The notes under the pieces were generated by a model that saw only the letters and a list, made by a program, of their open reading frames with translations, did not search any database and was not told where the DNA came from. Shown here piece after piece: positions 50,862-60,897 of a stretch of DNA of 64,000 nucleotides. Origin of the DNA: Lachnospiraceae bacterium (GTDB taxonomy: Bacteria > Bacillota > Clostridia > Lachnospirales > Lachnospiraceae). The stretch covers positions 1 through 64,000 of the forward strand of contig JAFRNR010000036.1 of the NCBI GenBank assembly GCA_017430085.1, given 5' to 3'. Numbering within the stretch: position 1 is the stretch's first letter; every line of letters begins with the position of its first letter. The translations under genes and the position numbers were made by a program.

Positions 50862-50889
50862 CCGGCATATTTCTTTTCCGTTCTTTTTT

Positions 50890-50969
50890 ACCCTGCGGCT
50901 GCGGGGTGTTCTTTTTGCAGATCAGACTAAACGCAAAGGGCTGTCCGTCCGGAAAGGAACGGGCAGCCC
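50890..50969 (+). terminator. Two hairpins between convergent genes
   Basis: A first stem (ACCCTGC with GCGGGGT, 50890-50907) is followed by TTCTTTTT. A second, GGGCTGTCCGT (50938-50948) with ACGGGCAGCCC (50959-50969), lies nearer the cellobiose phosphorylase end. Together they separate the convergent transcripts. Confidence 0.6.
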
Positions 50970-51016
50970 TCTTTGTATGGAGGAGGAAACGAACCGGAAA
51001 CAGCTGCGGCAGATGA

Positions 51017-53428
51017 TCAGATGACAGCCCGGACCGTGCAGACGGGTGCATCCGTCAGAGGGACGGTGCGGCCGGGGACGGGAGCGCCGTTCACGAAAAG
51101 GCCTTTCTCGGGGCCGCGGCAGACGGTGATCTCGTAGCGCGTGCCGCGGAACAGGCGGGTGATGCGGCATTCGCGGATGGAATCGGGCAGGCAGGGATCC
51201 ACGGTCAACCCGTCGAAGGAGGGGCGGATGCCCAGGATGCCCTGGCTGACGGCCACAAAGGACCACGCGGCCGTCCCGGTCAGCCAGGAGTTTTTGGCTT
51301 CCCCGTAGGTCCGGGCCGCGCGCCCGGCGATGGTCTGGCTGTAACAGTACGGCTCCGTCCGGTGGATCTCGCTCTTGTCTTCGATGTAGGCCGGGGCGTT
51401 GCGGGTGTACAGATCGAACGCCGCGTTGCCGTCCCGGACCGTGCACCAGGCCAGCGTGACCCAGGGATTGTTGTGACAGAAGACGGAGCCGTTTTCTTTA
51501 TATCCGGGCGGATAGGAGGAAATCTCGCCCAGGTAGTCGTGGTATTCCGTATAGCAGGGCCAGAGGATCTCGATGCCGAAATCGTTGCCCAGCAGTTTTT
51601 CCGTGGAGGCCAGCGCGCGGCGGCCGTATGCCTCGCCGCCGATTCCGGCCATCACGCAGAAGCCCTGCGGTTCGATGAAGATTTTGCCCTCTTCGTTTTC
51701 CGCACTGCCCACCGGCCGCTCGAAGGCGTCGTAGGCGCGGCGGAACCATTCGCCGTCCCAGCCGTGGGCCAGCACGGCGGCTTCCATGTTGACGACGTGT
51801 TCGCGTACCGTCTCCGCCTCGCCGCGCAGGCCGATCCGCTCGCACAGGTCCGCATATTCCTTGCCGTATTTGACGAACATGCCCGCGATGAAGACGCTTT
51901 CCGCTTTCCCGCTCTCGAAGTTGGAGCAGGTCTGGAAGCTCTCGCCGGGTTCATGGCTGAAGCAGTTGAGGTTCAGGCAGTCGTTCCAGTCGGCGCGGCC
52001 GATGAGGGGCAGGCCGTGCGGGCCGCGGTGCGTGACCGTGTAGCCAATGCTGCGGCGCAGGTGCTCCAGCAGCGGGACTTCGGTGCCGGGCTCGTTGTTG
52101 AATGGCGTGGGCTCGTCCAGGATCGAGAAATCGCCGGTCTCGCGCACGTAGGCGGCGGTGCAGGCGATCAGCCAGAGCGGGTCGTCGTTGAAGCCGGAGC
52201 CGATGTCCGCGTTGCCGCGCTTGGTGAGCGGCTGGTACTGGTGGTACGTGCTGCCGTCCGCGAACTGGATGGACGCGATGTCCAGGATCCGTTCCCGCGC
52301 GCGCTCCGGGATCAGGTGCACGAAGCCGAGCAGGTCCTGGCAGCTGTCGCGGAAGCCCATGCCGCGGCCGGTGCCGCTTTCGTAATACGACGCGCTGCGG
52401 CTCATGTTGAACGTGACCATGCACTGGTACTGGTTCCAGATGTTGACCATGCGGTCCAGTTTTTCCTCGCTGCTCTGCACGGTGAAGCGGGACAGCAGGC
52501 TCTCCCAGTACGCGCGCAGCTCCGCCATCGCGGCATCGAACTGCTCTTCCGTCCCGAACGCGGCCAGCATGGCATGCGCTTTTTCTTTATTGATAACGTT
52601 GAGCGCGGTGAATTTGCGGTCTTCCGGGTTCTCCGCGTAGCCGAGGCGGAACAGGAAGGTGCGGGACGCGCCGGGCGCCAGGGTGACGTCCAGGCGGTGC
52701 ACGGCGACGGGGGTCCAGCCCGCGGCGACGCTGCCGAAGGAGGTGCGCTGCGCCACGGCCTGCGGATCGCTCCAGCCGCGGAACTGCCCAAGGAAGGCGT
52801 CGCGGTCCGTGTCAAAGCCGGCGGCCGCGGCGTTGACGGAATAGAACGCGTAGTGGTTGCGGCGCTCGCGGTACTCGGTCTTGTGATAGACCGTACCGCC
52901 TTCGATCTCCACTTCGCCGATGTTCCAGTTGCGCTGGAAGTTGGTGGAATCGTCCACAGCGTTCCATAAACACCACTCCACACCGCCGTATACGGTCAGT
53001 TTCTTTTCGCGGCTGCTCTTGTTGGCGATCACCAGTTTCTGCACTTCCATGTCGCAGTGCATGGGGACGGTCACGGTGAGGGAGGCGCGGACGCCGTCCT
53101 TTTCGCCTTCAAAGACGGTGTAGCCGAGGCCGTGCCGGCAGCGGTACGAGTCGAGCGGGGTCATGACCGGGCGGAACGCGGGGCTCCAGACGGTATCGCC
53201 GTCACAGATGTAAAACAGGCGGCCGCCTTCGTCAACGGGCACGTTGTTGTAGCGGAAGCGGGTGATGCGGCGGAGTTTCGCATCCTTATAAAAGGAATAG
53301 CCGCCCGCGGTGTTGCTGATCAGCGAGAAAAATCCTTCATTTCCTAAATAATTGATCCACGGCAGGGGGGTGTCCGGCCGTGTGATCACGTATTCCCGGG
53401 CTTTATCGTCAAAATAGCCGTATTGCAT
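51017..53428 (-). CDS. Cellobiose phosphorylase (GH94)
   Basis: The 803-residue enzyme cleaves cellobiose with phosphate to glucose 1-phosphate and glucose in the cytoplasm, saving ATP. It is collinear with the Clostridium cellobiose phosphorylases I know: FGxFDD-like start, [56 protein letters not shown] with the catalytic Asp in ADWND, and [18 protein letters not shown]. No signal peptide is present. It is divergent from lacI, with LacI-type operators overlapping both promoters, and pairs with the GH5 enzyme and sugar ABC importer across the gap. Confidence 0.95.
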   Translation of the reverse strand: MQYGYFDDKAREYVITRPDTPLPWINYLGNEGFFSLISNTAGGYSFYKDAKLRRITRFRYNNVPVDEGGRLFYICDGDTVWSPAFRPVMTPLDSYRCRHGLGYTVFEGEKDGVRASLTVTVPMHCDMEVQKLVIANKSSREKKLTVYGGVEWCLWNAVDDSTNFQRNWNIGEVEIEGGTVYHKTEYRERRNHYAFYSVNAAAAGFDTDRDAFLGQFRGWSDPQAVAQRTSFGSVAAGWTPVAVHRLDVTLAPGASRTFLFRLGYAENPEDRKFTALNVINKEKAHAMLAAFGTEEQFDAAMAELRAYWESLLSRFTVQSSEEKLDRMVNIWNQYQCMVTFNMSRSASYYESGTGRGMGFRDSCQDLLGFVHLIPERARERILDIASIQFADGSTYHQYQPLTKRGNADIGSGFNDDPLWLIACTAAYVRETGDFSILDEPTPFNNEPGTEVPLLEHLRRSIGYTVTHRGPHGLPLIGRADWNDCLNLNCFSHEPGESFQTCSNFESGKAESVFIAGMFVKYGKEYADLCERIGLRGEAETVREHVVNMEAAVLAHGWDGEWFRRAYDAFERPVGSAENEEGKIFIEPQGFCVMAGIGGEAYGRRALASTEKLLGNDFGIEILWPCYTEYHDYLGEISSYPPGYKENGSVFCHNNPWVTLAWCTVRDGNAAFDLYTRNAPAYIEDKSEIHRTEPYCYSQTIAGRAARTYGEAKNSWLTGTAAWSFVAVSQGILGIRPSFDGLTVDPCLPDSIRECRITRLFRGTRYEITVCRGPEKGLFVNGAPVPGRTVPLTDAPVCTVRAVI

Positions 53429-53484
53429 GGTGATTTTCCTCCGTTTTTTATCCAGAAAGGCCGTTTGAGGGCCGGATCCGTTAA

Positions 53485-53531
53485 CTTAATCGATTAAGTC
53501 ACATTATAGGGAGGGCTTCCGGAAAACGCAA
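53485..53531 (-). promoter_or_regulatory. Promoter and LacI-type operator of cellobiose phosphorylase
   Basis: On the minus strand, TTGCGT (53531-53526), 17 bases and TATAAT (53508-53503) form the promoter. The perfect palindrome CTTAATCGATTAAG (53485-53498) covers the transcript start, where a LacI-family repressor would block it. Confidence 0.82.
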
Positions 53532-53624
53532 GCACTTTTTGAGAAAAAGGATGACTTTTTGCATCAGCAAACGTTTCTTAAGCGAATAATTGTGAAAATT
53601 TAATTAAATTAAGCAAAACGGGGC

Positions 53625-53676
53625 TTGACAGGCTGATGGGGCCGGCGCTATAATGAGCCCAGCGAAATCGATTAAG
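53625..53676 (+). promoter_or_regulatory. Promoter and second operator upstream of lacI-type gene
   Basis: TTGACA (53625-53630), 18 bases and TATAAT (53649-53654) precede CGAAATCGATTAAG (53663-53676), which matches the perfect operator at 53485 in 12 of 14 positions. The repressor gene is probably self-regulated. The AT-rich stretch 53540-53620 holds no gene. Confidence 0.8.
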
Positions 53677-53717
53677 TAGTATGCATTGAGGAAAAACGGA
53701 AAGGAACAGCCTCTCCC

Positions 53718-54728
53718 ATGGTCACCATCACGGATATAGCCAATGCCTGCGGGGTCTCCCGCGCCACGGTCAGCAAAGCTTTGAACGGAGCCCCGGACGT
53801 TTCCCGGGAGACCGCGGACCGGATCCGTGAAACGGCCGCCTCCCTGGGCTACCTGCCCAATGCAACGGCCCGCGCCCTGAAAATGGGCCGCAGCTACAAC
53901 ATCGGCGTCCTCTTCTCGGACGAGACCGGCGGAGGCATTTCCCACGAGTACTTCTCGCAGATCCTCGAAAGCGTGAAGGCGGAATCCGAACGGCTGGGCT
54001 ACGACATCACCTTCATATCGAAGGATCTCGGCCGGATGTCCATGGACTACTACGAGCACGCGAAGTACCGCAGCTGCGACGGCGTCGTGATCGCCTCCGC
54101 GGACTTCCAGGATCCCGCGATCGTGCGGCTGGCTGCCAGCGAGATCCCGACCGTGACCCTGGACTACAGTTTCGACAACTGCAGTTCGATCCTCTCGGAC
54201 AACGTCCGCGGCATGGAAGCCCTGGTCCGCTTCGTCCATGGAAAAGGCCACCGCAAGATCGCCTTCATCCACGGGGAGATCACCTCGGTCACGCAGAAGC
54301 GGCTGGCCAGCTTCCGCCGGACCTGCGCGGAACTGGGCGTCCCGGTCCCGGCGGAGTACATCCGCCCCGCCATCTACCACGACCCCCGCTCCAGCGGGCT
54401 CGCGACCCGGGCGCTGCTGGCCCTCCCCGATCCGCCGACCTGCATCATCTTCCCGGACGACCTCTCCTTCATGGGAGGCCGGAGCGAACTGGAGAAGCAC
54501 GGCCTGGCCATCCCGAAGGACATGAGCGTGGCCGGATACGACGGCATCCCGCTCTCCCAGGTCCTCCGGCCCCGCCTCACCACCTACCGCCAGGGTGCGG
54601 AACGCATGGGGGCGGAAGCGGCCCGGCTCCTGATCGAGCAGATCGAACAGCCGGACACCTGGCTCCCCCAGCAGATTACCGTGGAAGGGGAACTGCTGGA
54701 AGGCAGCACGGTCGCTGACATCGGTTAG
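53718..54728 (+). CDS. LacI-family transcriptional regulator
   Basis: The 336-residue protein has the LacI helix-turn-helix and hinge (TITDIANACGVSRATVSKAL, LPNATARALK) and a periplasmic-binding-like ligand domain (YNIGVLF, then KIAFIHG and MSVAGYDGIPLS). Two matching palindromes flank the divergent promoters just upstream, so it most likely represses both cellobiose phosphorylase and its own sugar-transport operon, released by cellobiose or a related sugar. The ribosome site AAAGGAA is rather far from the ATG. A small hairpin follows the stop. Confidence 0.94.
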   Translation: MVTITDIANACGVSRATVSKALNGAPDVSRETADRIRETAASLGYLPNATARALKMGRSYNIGVLFSDETGGGISHEYFSQILESVKAESERLGYDITFISKDLGRMSMDYYEHAKYRSCDGVVIASADFQDPAIVRLAASEIPTVTLDYSFDNCSSILSDNVRGMEALVRFVHGKGHRKIAFIHGEITSVTQKRLASFRRTCAELGVPVPAEYIRPAIYHDPRSSGLATRALLALPDPPTCIIFPDDLSFMGGRSELEKHGLAIPKDMSVAGYDGIPLSQVLRPRLTTYRQGAERMGAEAARLLIEQIEQPDTWLPQQITVEGELLEGSTVADIG

Positions 54729-54804
54729 AACGCGCAACGCGTTTTGATAAAAAACAGGCTCCAATCCTAGCCAAAAAAAACAAAGAAGATAAGGAGAAAG
54801 AACA

Positions 54805-56211
54805 ATGAAGAAAGCACTTGCTATCCTGCTCGCCGCTCTGATGGTGATCGGCCTGACCGCCTGCGGCGGCAACACCGAAACGACCACTACCGCGGCCCCC
54901 GAAACGACCGCCGCTCCCGCGACGACCGCGGCCCCCGATCAGACCACCGCGGCCCCTGAGACCACTCCTGCTCCTACCGAAGCTCCCGTCGCCGATCAGG
55001 GCAAGGTCTTCAACATCTACTGCTGGAACGAAGAGTTCAAAGGCTTCTTTGAGAAGTACTACACCGTTCCCGAAGGCGTCACCGTGAACTGGATCATCAC
55101 CCCCAGCGACAACGGCGCTTATCAGCAGAAACTGGACGAGACCCTGCTGAACCAGGCCAACGCCGCCGATGACGACAAGATCGACATGTTCCTGGCCGAA
55201 GCCGACTACATCGGCAAGTACGTCGAATCCGAATACACCATGGACGTCACCTCCTTCGGTTTCCAGAACGCTCCTACGATGTATGAGTACACCATCAAGG
55301 CCGCTTCCGACGCCAACGGCGTGTGCAAGGGTGTTTCCTTCCAGTGCTGCCCCGCCGGCGTGATCTACCGCAAGAGCATCGCCAAGGACGTGCTGGGCAC
55401 TGACGTTCCCGAAGAAGTCCAGGCCAAGATCGACACCTGGGAGAAATTCGACGCCGTCGCCGCCGAAGCCAAGGCCAAGGGTTACTACATGACCGCTTCC
55501 TTCGCCGAGACCTTCCGTGCTTTCTCCAACAACTGCACCATGCCCTGGGTTGACGCCAACAATAACCTGCAGTTTGACCCTCAGATCACTGCGTGGATGG
55601 ACCAGACCCGCGACTACATCAAGAACGGCTACACCCTGACCGCCGGTGTGTGGGATGCGGAAAAGACCAACGAAATGTTCAAGACCGGCAAGACCATGTG
55701 CTTCTTCGGCCCTGCCTGGTACTACAACTTCTGCATGACCAATGCCCAGGATCCTGAAAACGGCTGCGTAGGCGACTGGTGCCTGGTAAAAGGCCCTCAG
55801 GCTTACTTCTGGGGCGGCACCTGGCTGCTGGCTGCCACCGGTTCCGACAACACCGCTATGCTGAAGGATATCTTCGAAACCTTCACCGTGAACACCGAAG
55901 TCCTGAACAGCATGGTCAAGGATGACAATCAGTACGTCAACAACACCGACGTCGTCAAGGCTTTTGCCGAAGATCCCAACTATGGCAACACCTCCATCCT
56001 GGACGGCCAGAACGACATCGCGATCTTCTACGAACTGGCCAAGGACATCAAGTGGGAAAACCACACCAACTATGACCAGCTGCTGAACGAAGGTCTGCAG
56101 AACAAGCTGCAGGAATTCTACAACGGCTCCGTCGATGAAGAGACCGCCATGCTGAACTTCTACAACTACATCGGTGAGGTCTATCCTGAAATCGTCATTC
56201 CGGCGAACTAA
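54805..56211 (+). CDS. ABC sugar transporter solute-binding lipoprotein (family 1)
   Basis: The 468-residue protein has a lipoprotein signal (lipobox LTAC, Cys20), then an ETTAAP-rich linker of ~45 residues and a large two-lobed binding domain (FNIYCWNEEFKGFFEKYYTV, and an aromatic-rich WAYYN-type centre FFGPAWYYNF). Aromatic residues suit sugar stacking. It would capture cello-oligosaccharides or similar glycans and hand them to the two permeases downstream. AAGGAGAAAG precedes the ATG. A hairpin after the gene probably sets higher expression of this subunit. Confidence 0.92.
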   Translation: MKKALAILLAALMVIGLTACGGNTETTTTAAPETTAAPATTAAPDQTTAAPETTPAPTEAPVADQGKVFNIYCWNEEFKGFFEKYYTVPEGVTVNWIITPSDNGAYQQKLDETLLNQANAADDDKIDMFLAEADYIGKYVESEYTMDVTSFGFQNAPTMYEYTIKAASDANGVCKGVSFQCCPAGVIYRKSIAKDVLGTDVPEEVQAKIDTWEKFDAVAAEAKAKGYYMTASFAETFRAFSNNCTMPWVDANNNLQFDPQITAWMDQTRDYIKNGYTLTAGVWDAEKTNEMFKTGKTMCFFGPAWYYNFCMTNAQDPENGCVGDWCLVKGPQAYFWGGTWLLAATGSDNTAMLKDIFETFTVNTEVLNSMVKDDNQYVNNTDVVKAFAEDPNYGNTSILDGQNDIAIFYELAKDIKWENHTNYDQLLNEGLQNKLQEFYNGSVDEETAMLNFYNYIGEVYPEIVIPAN

Positions 56212-56229
56212 ATCATCCGACCGAACCGG

Positions 56230-56269
56230 CCGGGGCAGGGGCTTCTGCCCCCCGCCCCGGTCTTTTTTT
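56230..56269 (+). terminator. Attenuating terminator between binding protein and permeases
   Basis: CCGGGGC (56230-56236) pairs with GCCCCGG (56254-56260), extended inward by a second GC stem, and TCTTTTTTT follows. Partial read-through would give excess binding protein. Confidence 0.82.
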
Positions 56270-56292
56270 CCCAAAACCGTCGGAGGACTACC

Positions 56293-57276
56293 ATGAACAC
56301 GAACGACCAAAAAATGCTCAGGCCGCGGAAATCCGTCAGCTACGCCAAATGGGGCTACATTTTCATCCTGCCGTTTTTCCTGGTGTACATCGTTTTTACC
56401 CTGGCCCCGCAGTTTCTGACCATTTACAACAGCTTTTTTGAAAACTACCGGAGCGGGCTCAAACAGATCGGCCCGAACTTCGTCGGCTTAGACAACTACA
56501 AGGCCCTGTTTACCGCGGATCCGTCCGGCACGGTCCGCATTCTGAAATACGCGGCGAACACGCTGATCCTCTGGATCGCGGGCGCCATCCCCCAGTTCGT
56601 CATCGCGATGCTGCTGGCCATCTTCTTCACCAGCTACCGCCTGAACATCAAGGGGCAGGGCTTTTTCAAGACCGTCATCTACATGCCCAACCTGATCATG
56701 GCGGCGGCGTTTTCCATGCTGTTCTACACCCTCTTCTCCCGCGTGGGTCCGATCCAGGGCCTGCTGGAATCCTGGGGGGTGATCGATGAGTCATTTGACT
56801 TCTTCTCGGTGCGCATCACCGTCCGCGGGATGATCGCGCTGATGAACTTCCTGATGTGGTTCGGCAACACGACGATCGTGCTGATGGCCGGCATCATGGG
56901 CATCGACCAGGCCATGTTCGAATCCGCCACCATCGACGGCGCGAATTCCGTGCAGGTCTTCTTCCGGGTGACCCTGCCGCTGCTCATGCCGATCTTCGTC
57001 TACTGCCTCATCACGGCCATGATCGGCGGCATCCAGATGTTCGACGTGCCGCAGGTTTTGACAAACGGCAAGGGCGTGCCGAACGAAACCACGCGGACTC
57101 TGGTCATGTACCTGAACAACTACCTGACTACCAAGAACTACGGTATGGGCGGCGCGATCTCCGTGATCCTGTTCATCATCACCGGCATCCTCGGCGGCAT
57201 CGTCTACAAGATGCTCTCCGCCCAGTATAAGGATCCGGAGCGCCAGCACCGGCAGAGAAAGGGGAACGTGCTATGA
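56293..57276 (+). CDS. ABC sugar transporter permease (MalF/UgpA-like)
   Basis: The 327-residue membrane protein has six to seven helices and the inner-membrane-component loop ESATIDGANSVQVFFRVTLP (EAA-type motif), where the ATPase docks. The N-terminal helix stretch (YIFILPFFLVYIVFTLAPQF) is typical of CUT1 permeases. It should pair with the next gene product, whose start overlaps its stop. CGGAGG precedes the ATG. Confidence 0.94.
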   Translation: MNTNDQKMLRPRKSVSYAKWGYIFILPFFLVYIVFTLAPQFLTIYNSFFENYRSGLKQIGPNFVGLDNYKALFTADPSGTVRILKYAANTLILWIAGAIPQFVIAMLLAIFFTSYRLNIKGQGFFKTVIYMPNLIMAAAFSMLFYTLFSRVGPIQGLLESWGVIDESFDFFSVRITVRGMIALMNFLMWFGNTTIVLMAGIMGIDQAMFESATIDGANSVQVFFRVTLPLLMPIFVYCLITAMIGGIQMFDVPQVLTNGKGVPNETTRTLVMYLNNYLTTKNYGMGGAISVILFIITGILGGIVYKMLSAQYKDPERQHRQRKGNVL

Positions 57277-58142
57277 AAAAGGGAATGAGCGACAATACCC
57301 GCGGTCTGATCAAACTGACCATCCTGCGCGTGATCGTCTATGCGGTCCTGATCTTCCTGTGCATCCTGTGCCTGTTTTTCTTCTACCTGATGATCGTCAA
57401 CGCCTCGCGCTCCAATGCGCAGCTGGCCACCGGCTTTTCGCTGGTCCCGCAGGAGAACTTCTTCAAAAACCTGGTCAATGCCTGGAACGATTCGTCCATC
57501 AACATCCCGCGCGGCATGCTGAACAGCCTGATCATCGCGCTGTCCACGGCCGTGCTGACCACGTATTTCTCGGCCCTCACGGCATACGGCGTGCATGCGT
57601 ATGATTTCAAGGGCAAGAAGTTCGTCTTCACCTTCATCATCGCGATCATGATGATCCCGTCGCAGGTCTCCGCGCTGGGCTTCATCCAGTTGATGAACAA
57701 GTTCCACCTGAACAACAGCTACATTCCGCTGATCGTGCCCGGCATCGCCGCCCCCGTGGTCTTCTTCTACATGAAGCAGTACATGGAGAGCGTGCTGCCG
57801 CTGGACGTGATCGATGCGGCGCGCGTGGACGGCTCGGGCGAGTTCCGCACGTTCAACACGATCGTGCTGCCGATGTGCAAACCCGCCATCGCGGTGCAGA
57901 TGATCTTCTCCTTCGTGAGTTCCTGGAACAACTACTTCATCCCGGCCCTGCTGCTGGATAAGGCGGAGATGAAGACCGTGCCCATCATGATCGCGCAGCT
58001 GCGGTCCGCGGACTATTCCAAGTTCGACATGGGCAAGGTCTACATGTTCATCCTGCTGGCGATCCTGCCGGTCCTGATCACCTATATCTTCCTGTCCAAG
58101 TCGATCATCAAAGGCGTGACCGCGGGCAGCGTCAAGGGCTAA
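57273..58142 (+). CDS. ABC sugar transporter permease (MalG/UgpE-like)
   Basis: The 289-residue membrane protein has six helices and the EAA-type loop DAARVDGSGEFRTFNTIVLP. It is the second half of the carbohydrate importer channel. The start overlaps the preceding stop (ATGA). The GH5 gene follows 11 bases after its stop. Confidence 0.94.
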   Translation: MKKGMSDNTRGLIKLTILRVIVYAVLIFLCILCLFFFYLMIVNASRSNAQLATGFSLVPQENFFKNLVNAWNDSSINIPRGMLNSLIIALSTAVLTTYFSALTAYGVHAYDFKGKKFVFTFIIAIMMIPSQVSALGFIQLMNKFHLNNSYIPLIVPGIAAPVVFFYMKQYMESVLPLDVIDAARVDGSGEFRTFNTIVLPMCKPAIAVQMIFSFVSSWNNYFIPALLLDKAEMKTVPIMIAQLRSADYSKFDMGKVYMFILLAILPVLITYIFLSKSIIKGVTAGSVKG

Positions 58143-58152
58143 GCCGGAAAGG

Positions 58153-59193
58153 ATGCGTCGGATCATGGTGGAATGGAAAGGCTTCCGGAAAGGCGTCGAT
58201 CTGGGCGGATGGTTCTCCCAGTGCGATTATTCCGAAGACCGGGTCATGAACTTCATCCGCGAAGAGGATTTCGCGGTCATCCGCAGCTGGGGCGCGGACC
58301 ACGTCCGTCTCCCGGTGGATTACAACCTGCTGGAGGATGAGGAAGGAAACTTCCTGGAGTCCGGCTTCGCGCACGTAGAACGGGCGCTCTCCTACTGCCT
58401 GGCGGCCGGCCTGAACACAGTGCTGGACCTGCACAAGACCCCGGGGTTCTCATTCGATCCGGACGAGCAGGAAAGCGGCTTCTTCGACAGCGAAAAGTAC
58501 CAGGAGCGGTTTTACCGGATCTGGGAAGCGCTGGCGGAGCGGTTCGGGAAATACACCGGCCGCATTGCGTTCGAGCTGCTGAACGAAGTCACTGAGGAAA
58601 GCTACATGCCGGCCTGGAACCGGATCGCCGCGGAATGCATCCGCCGGATCCGCGTCCATGCGCCGGAGGTCCCGGTCCTGGTAGGCGGCTACTGGCACAA
58701 CAGTGCGCGGTCCGTCAAGGCCATCGACATCCCGGACGACCCGCACCTCGTGTACAACTTCCACTGCTACGAGCCGCTGATCTTCACGCACCAGGGCGCG
58801 GACTGGATCCCGACCATGGACCCGGCCTTCCGCATCCCGGTCACCGCGAGCTTCGGCGAGATGGCGGAAGCCTCTGAGCGGATGGTAGGCGGCAATACCG
58901 CCGGCCTGGAGAATTACCCGCCGGAAACGGTGCTGAGCGCGGAGTTCTTCATCGATTTCCTGGCGGAAGCGGCGGAAGCGGCCGAAAAGCGCGGTGTCCC
59001 GCTCTACTGCGGGGAATACGGCGTCATCGACCGCAGCAAACCGGAGGAAGCCCTGATCTGGTACCGCCTGATCCATCAGGCATTCGAACACTACGGCATC
59101 GGCCGCGCGGCCTGGAGCTACCGGCAGATGGATTTCGGCCTTTCGGACGCCCGCATGGACGCCGTCCGGCCGGAACTGGTCCTCAACTTATAA
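58153..59193 (+). CDS. Cytoplasmic GH5-family glycoside hydrolase (cellulase-like)
   Basis: The 346-residue protein is a GH5-type TIM barrel. RKGVDLGGWFSQCDY and WGADHVRLPVDYNLL lie near the start, the acid/base Glu in FELLNEVTEE, a YNFHCYEPLIFTHQG loop and the nucleophile Glu in YCGEYGVID. There is no signal peptide, so it acts inside the cell on imported oligosaccharides, giving products for cellobiose phosphorylase. An ATG twelve bases downstream (58165) has better spacing from GGAAAGG and may be the true start. Confidence 0.88.
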   Translation: MRRIMVEWKGFRKGVDLGGWFSQCDYSEDRVMNFIREEDFAVIRSWGADHVRLPVDYNLLEDEEGNFLESGFAHVERALSYCLAAGLNTVLDLHKTPGFSFDPDEQESGFFDSEKYQERFYRIWEALAERFGKYTGRIAFELLNEVTEESYMPAWNRIAAECIRRIRVHAPEVPVLVGGYWHNSARSVKAIDIPDDPHLVYNFHCYEPLIFTHQGADWIPTMDPAFRIPVTASFGEMAEASERMVGGNTAGLENYPPETVLSAEFFIDFLAEAAEAAEKRGVPLYCGEYGVIDRSKPEEALIWYRLIHQAFEHYGIGRAAWSYRQMDFGLSDARMDAVRPELVLNL

Positions 59194-59215
59194 AACAACG
59201 ACGGGAGCAAGAGTC

Positions 59216-60409
<1,194 letters not shown>

Positions 60410-60427
60410 TCCGTCTTACAAAAAAAC

Positions 60428-60450
60428 CGGGCCGATGTTTCATCGGCCCG
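60428..60450. terminator. Hairpin between convergent genes; terminator for the minus strand
   Basis: CGGGCCGATG (60428-60437) pairs perfectly with CATCGGCCCG (60441-60450). Seven A lie to its left, giving a U tract on the minus-strand transcript. On the plus strand the U tract is missing. Confidence 0.78.
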
Positions 60451-60470
60451 TGCAGAAATTATCCCGGAAA

Positions 60471-60505
60471 ACGGATGACAGAGGCCGCATCCCCCTGTCA
60501 TCCGT
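60471..60505. repeat. Palindromic intergenic repeat (TGACAG family), copy 3
   Basis: ACGGATGACAG (60471-60481) pairs with CTGTCATCCGT (60495-60505). The inner sequence AGAGGccgcatCCCC parallels that of the 27-bp arms at 13.95 and 14.06 kb. Confidence 0.65.
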
Positions 60506-60512
60506 TTCTGTA

Positions 60513-60749
60513 TTATTCCTCTTCTTCCCGGTAGTTGAATACCGGCCCCGCCATGCAGCAGCCGCGGGAGTAGATATACTGTCCGTCAAAGCGGAAAGCC
60601 GCGGCGCCGGAGGCAGTGCTGCCTTCATAGATCCGGTCCCCGGAGATGGTATAGGCAGGTGCTCCCGAGGTCTCCCCGCCGGAAAAGATCTGCTTTCCCC
60701 GGATGGTGTAGACCGGTGTTCCGGCAGCCGTCCATCCCGGATACGGCAA
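60513..60749 (-). CDS. Small repeat protein, function unknown
   Basis: The frame encodes about 78 residues with three and a half tandem ~19-residue repeats: GTPVYTIRGKQIFSGGETS, GAPAYTISGDRIYEGSTAS, GAAAFRFDGQYIYSRGCCM, then AGPVFNY. Each repeat is two beta strands and a turn, so a small solenoid or propeller blade is likely. The TTG at 60749 is the best start seen, with AAAGG eight bases before it; the frame is open further upstream but lacks a standard start there. A minus-strand terminator follows the gene. It faces the bcd operon promoter. Confidence 0.62.
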   Translation of the reverse strand: MPYPGWTAAGTPVYTIRGKQIFSGGETSGAPAYTISGDRIYEGSTASGAAAFRFDGQYIYSRGCCMAGPVFNYREEEE

Positions 60750-60816
60750 ATAATGCCTTTCTGCTGCGAAATAAGCGTCATCCTGCGAGCTTTTTCCGCT
60801 TATAATTCCATTTGCA

Positions 60817-60845
60817 TTGACTTTTTGCCCGAAAAGGCGTATTAT
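60817..60845 (+). promoter_or_regulatory. Sigma-A promoter of the acyl-CoA dehydrogenase-Etf operon
   Basis: TTGACT (60817-60822), 17 bases and TATTAT (60840-60845) lie about 52 bases before the first gene. Confidence 0.82.
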
Positions 60846-60897
60846 ATAGATGAAAAATATCGGTTAAAAATTTAACAATTTTTTCCAGGAGGACACT

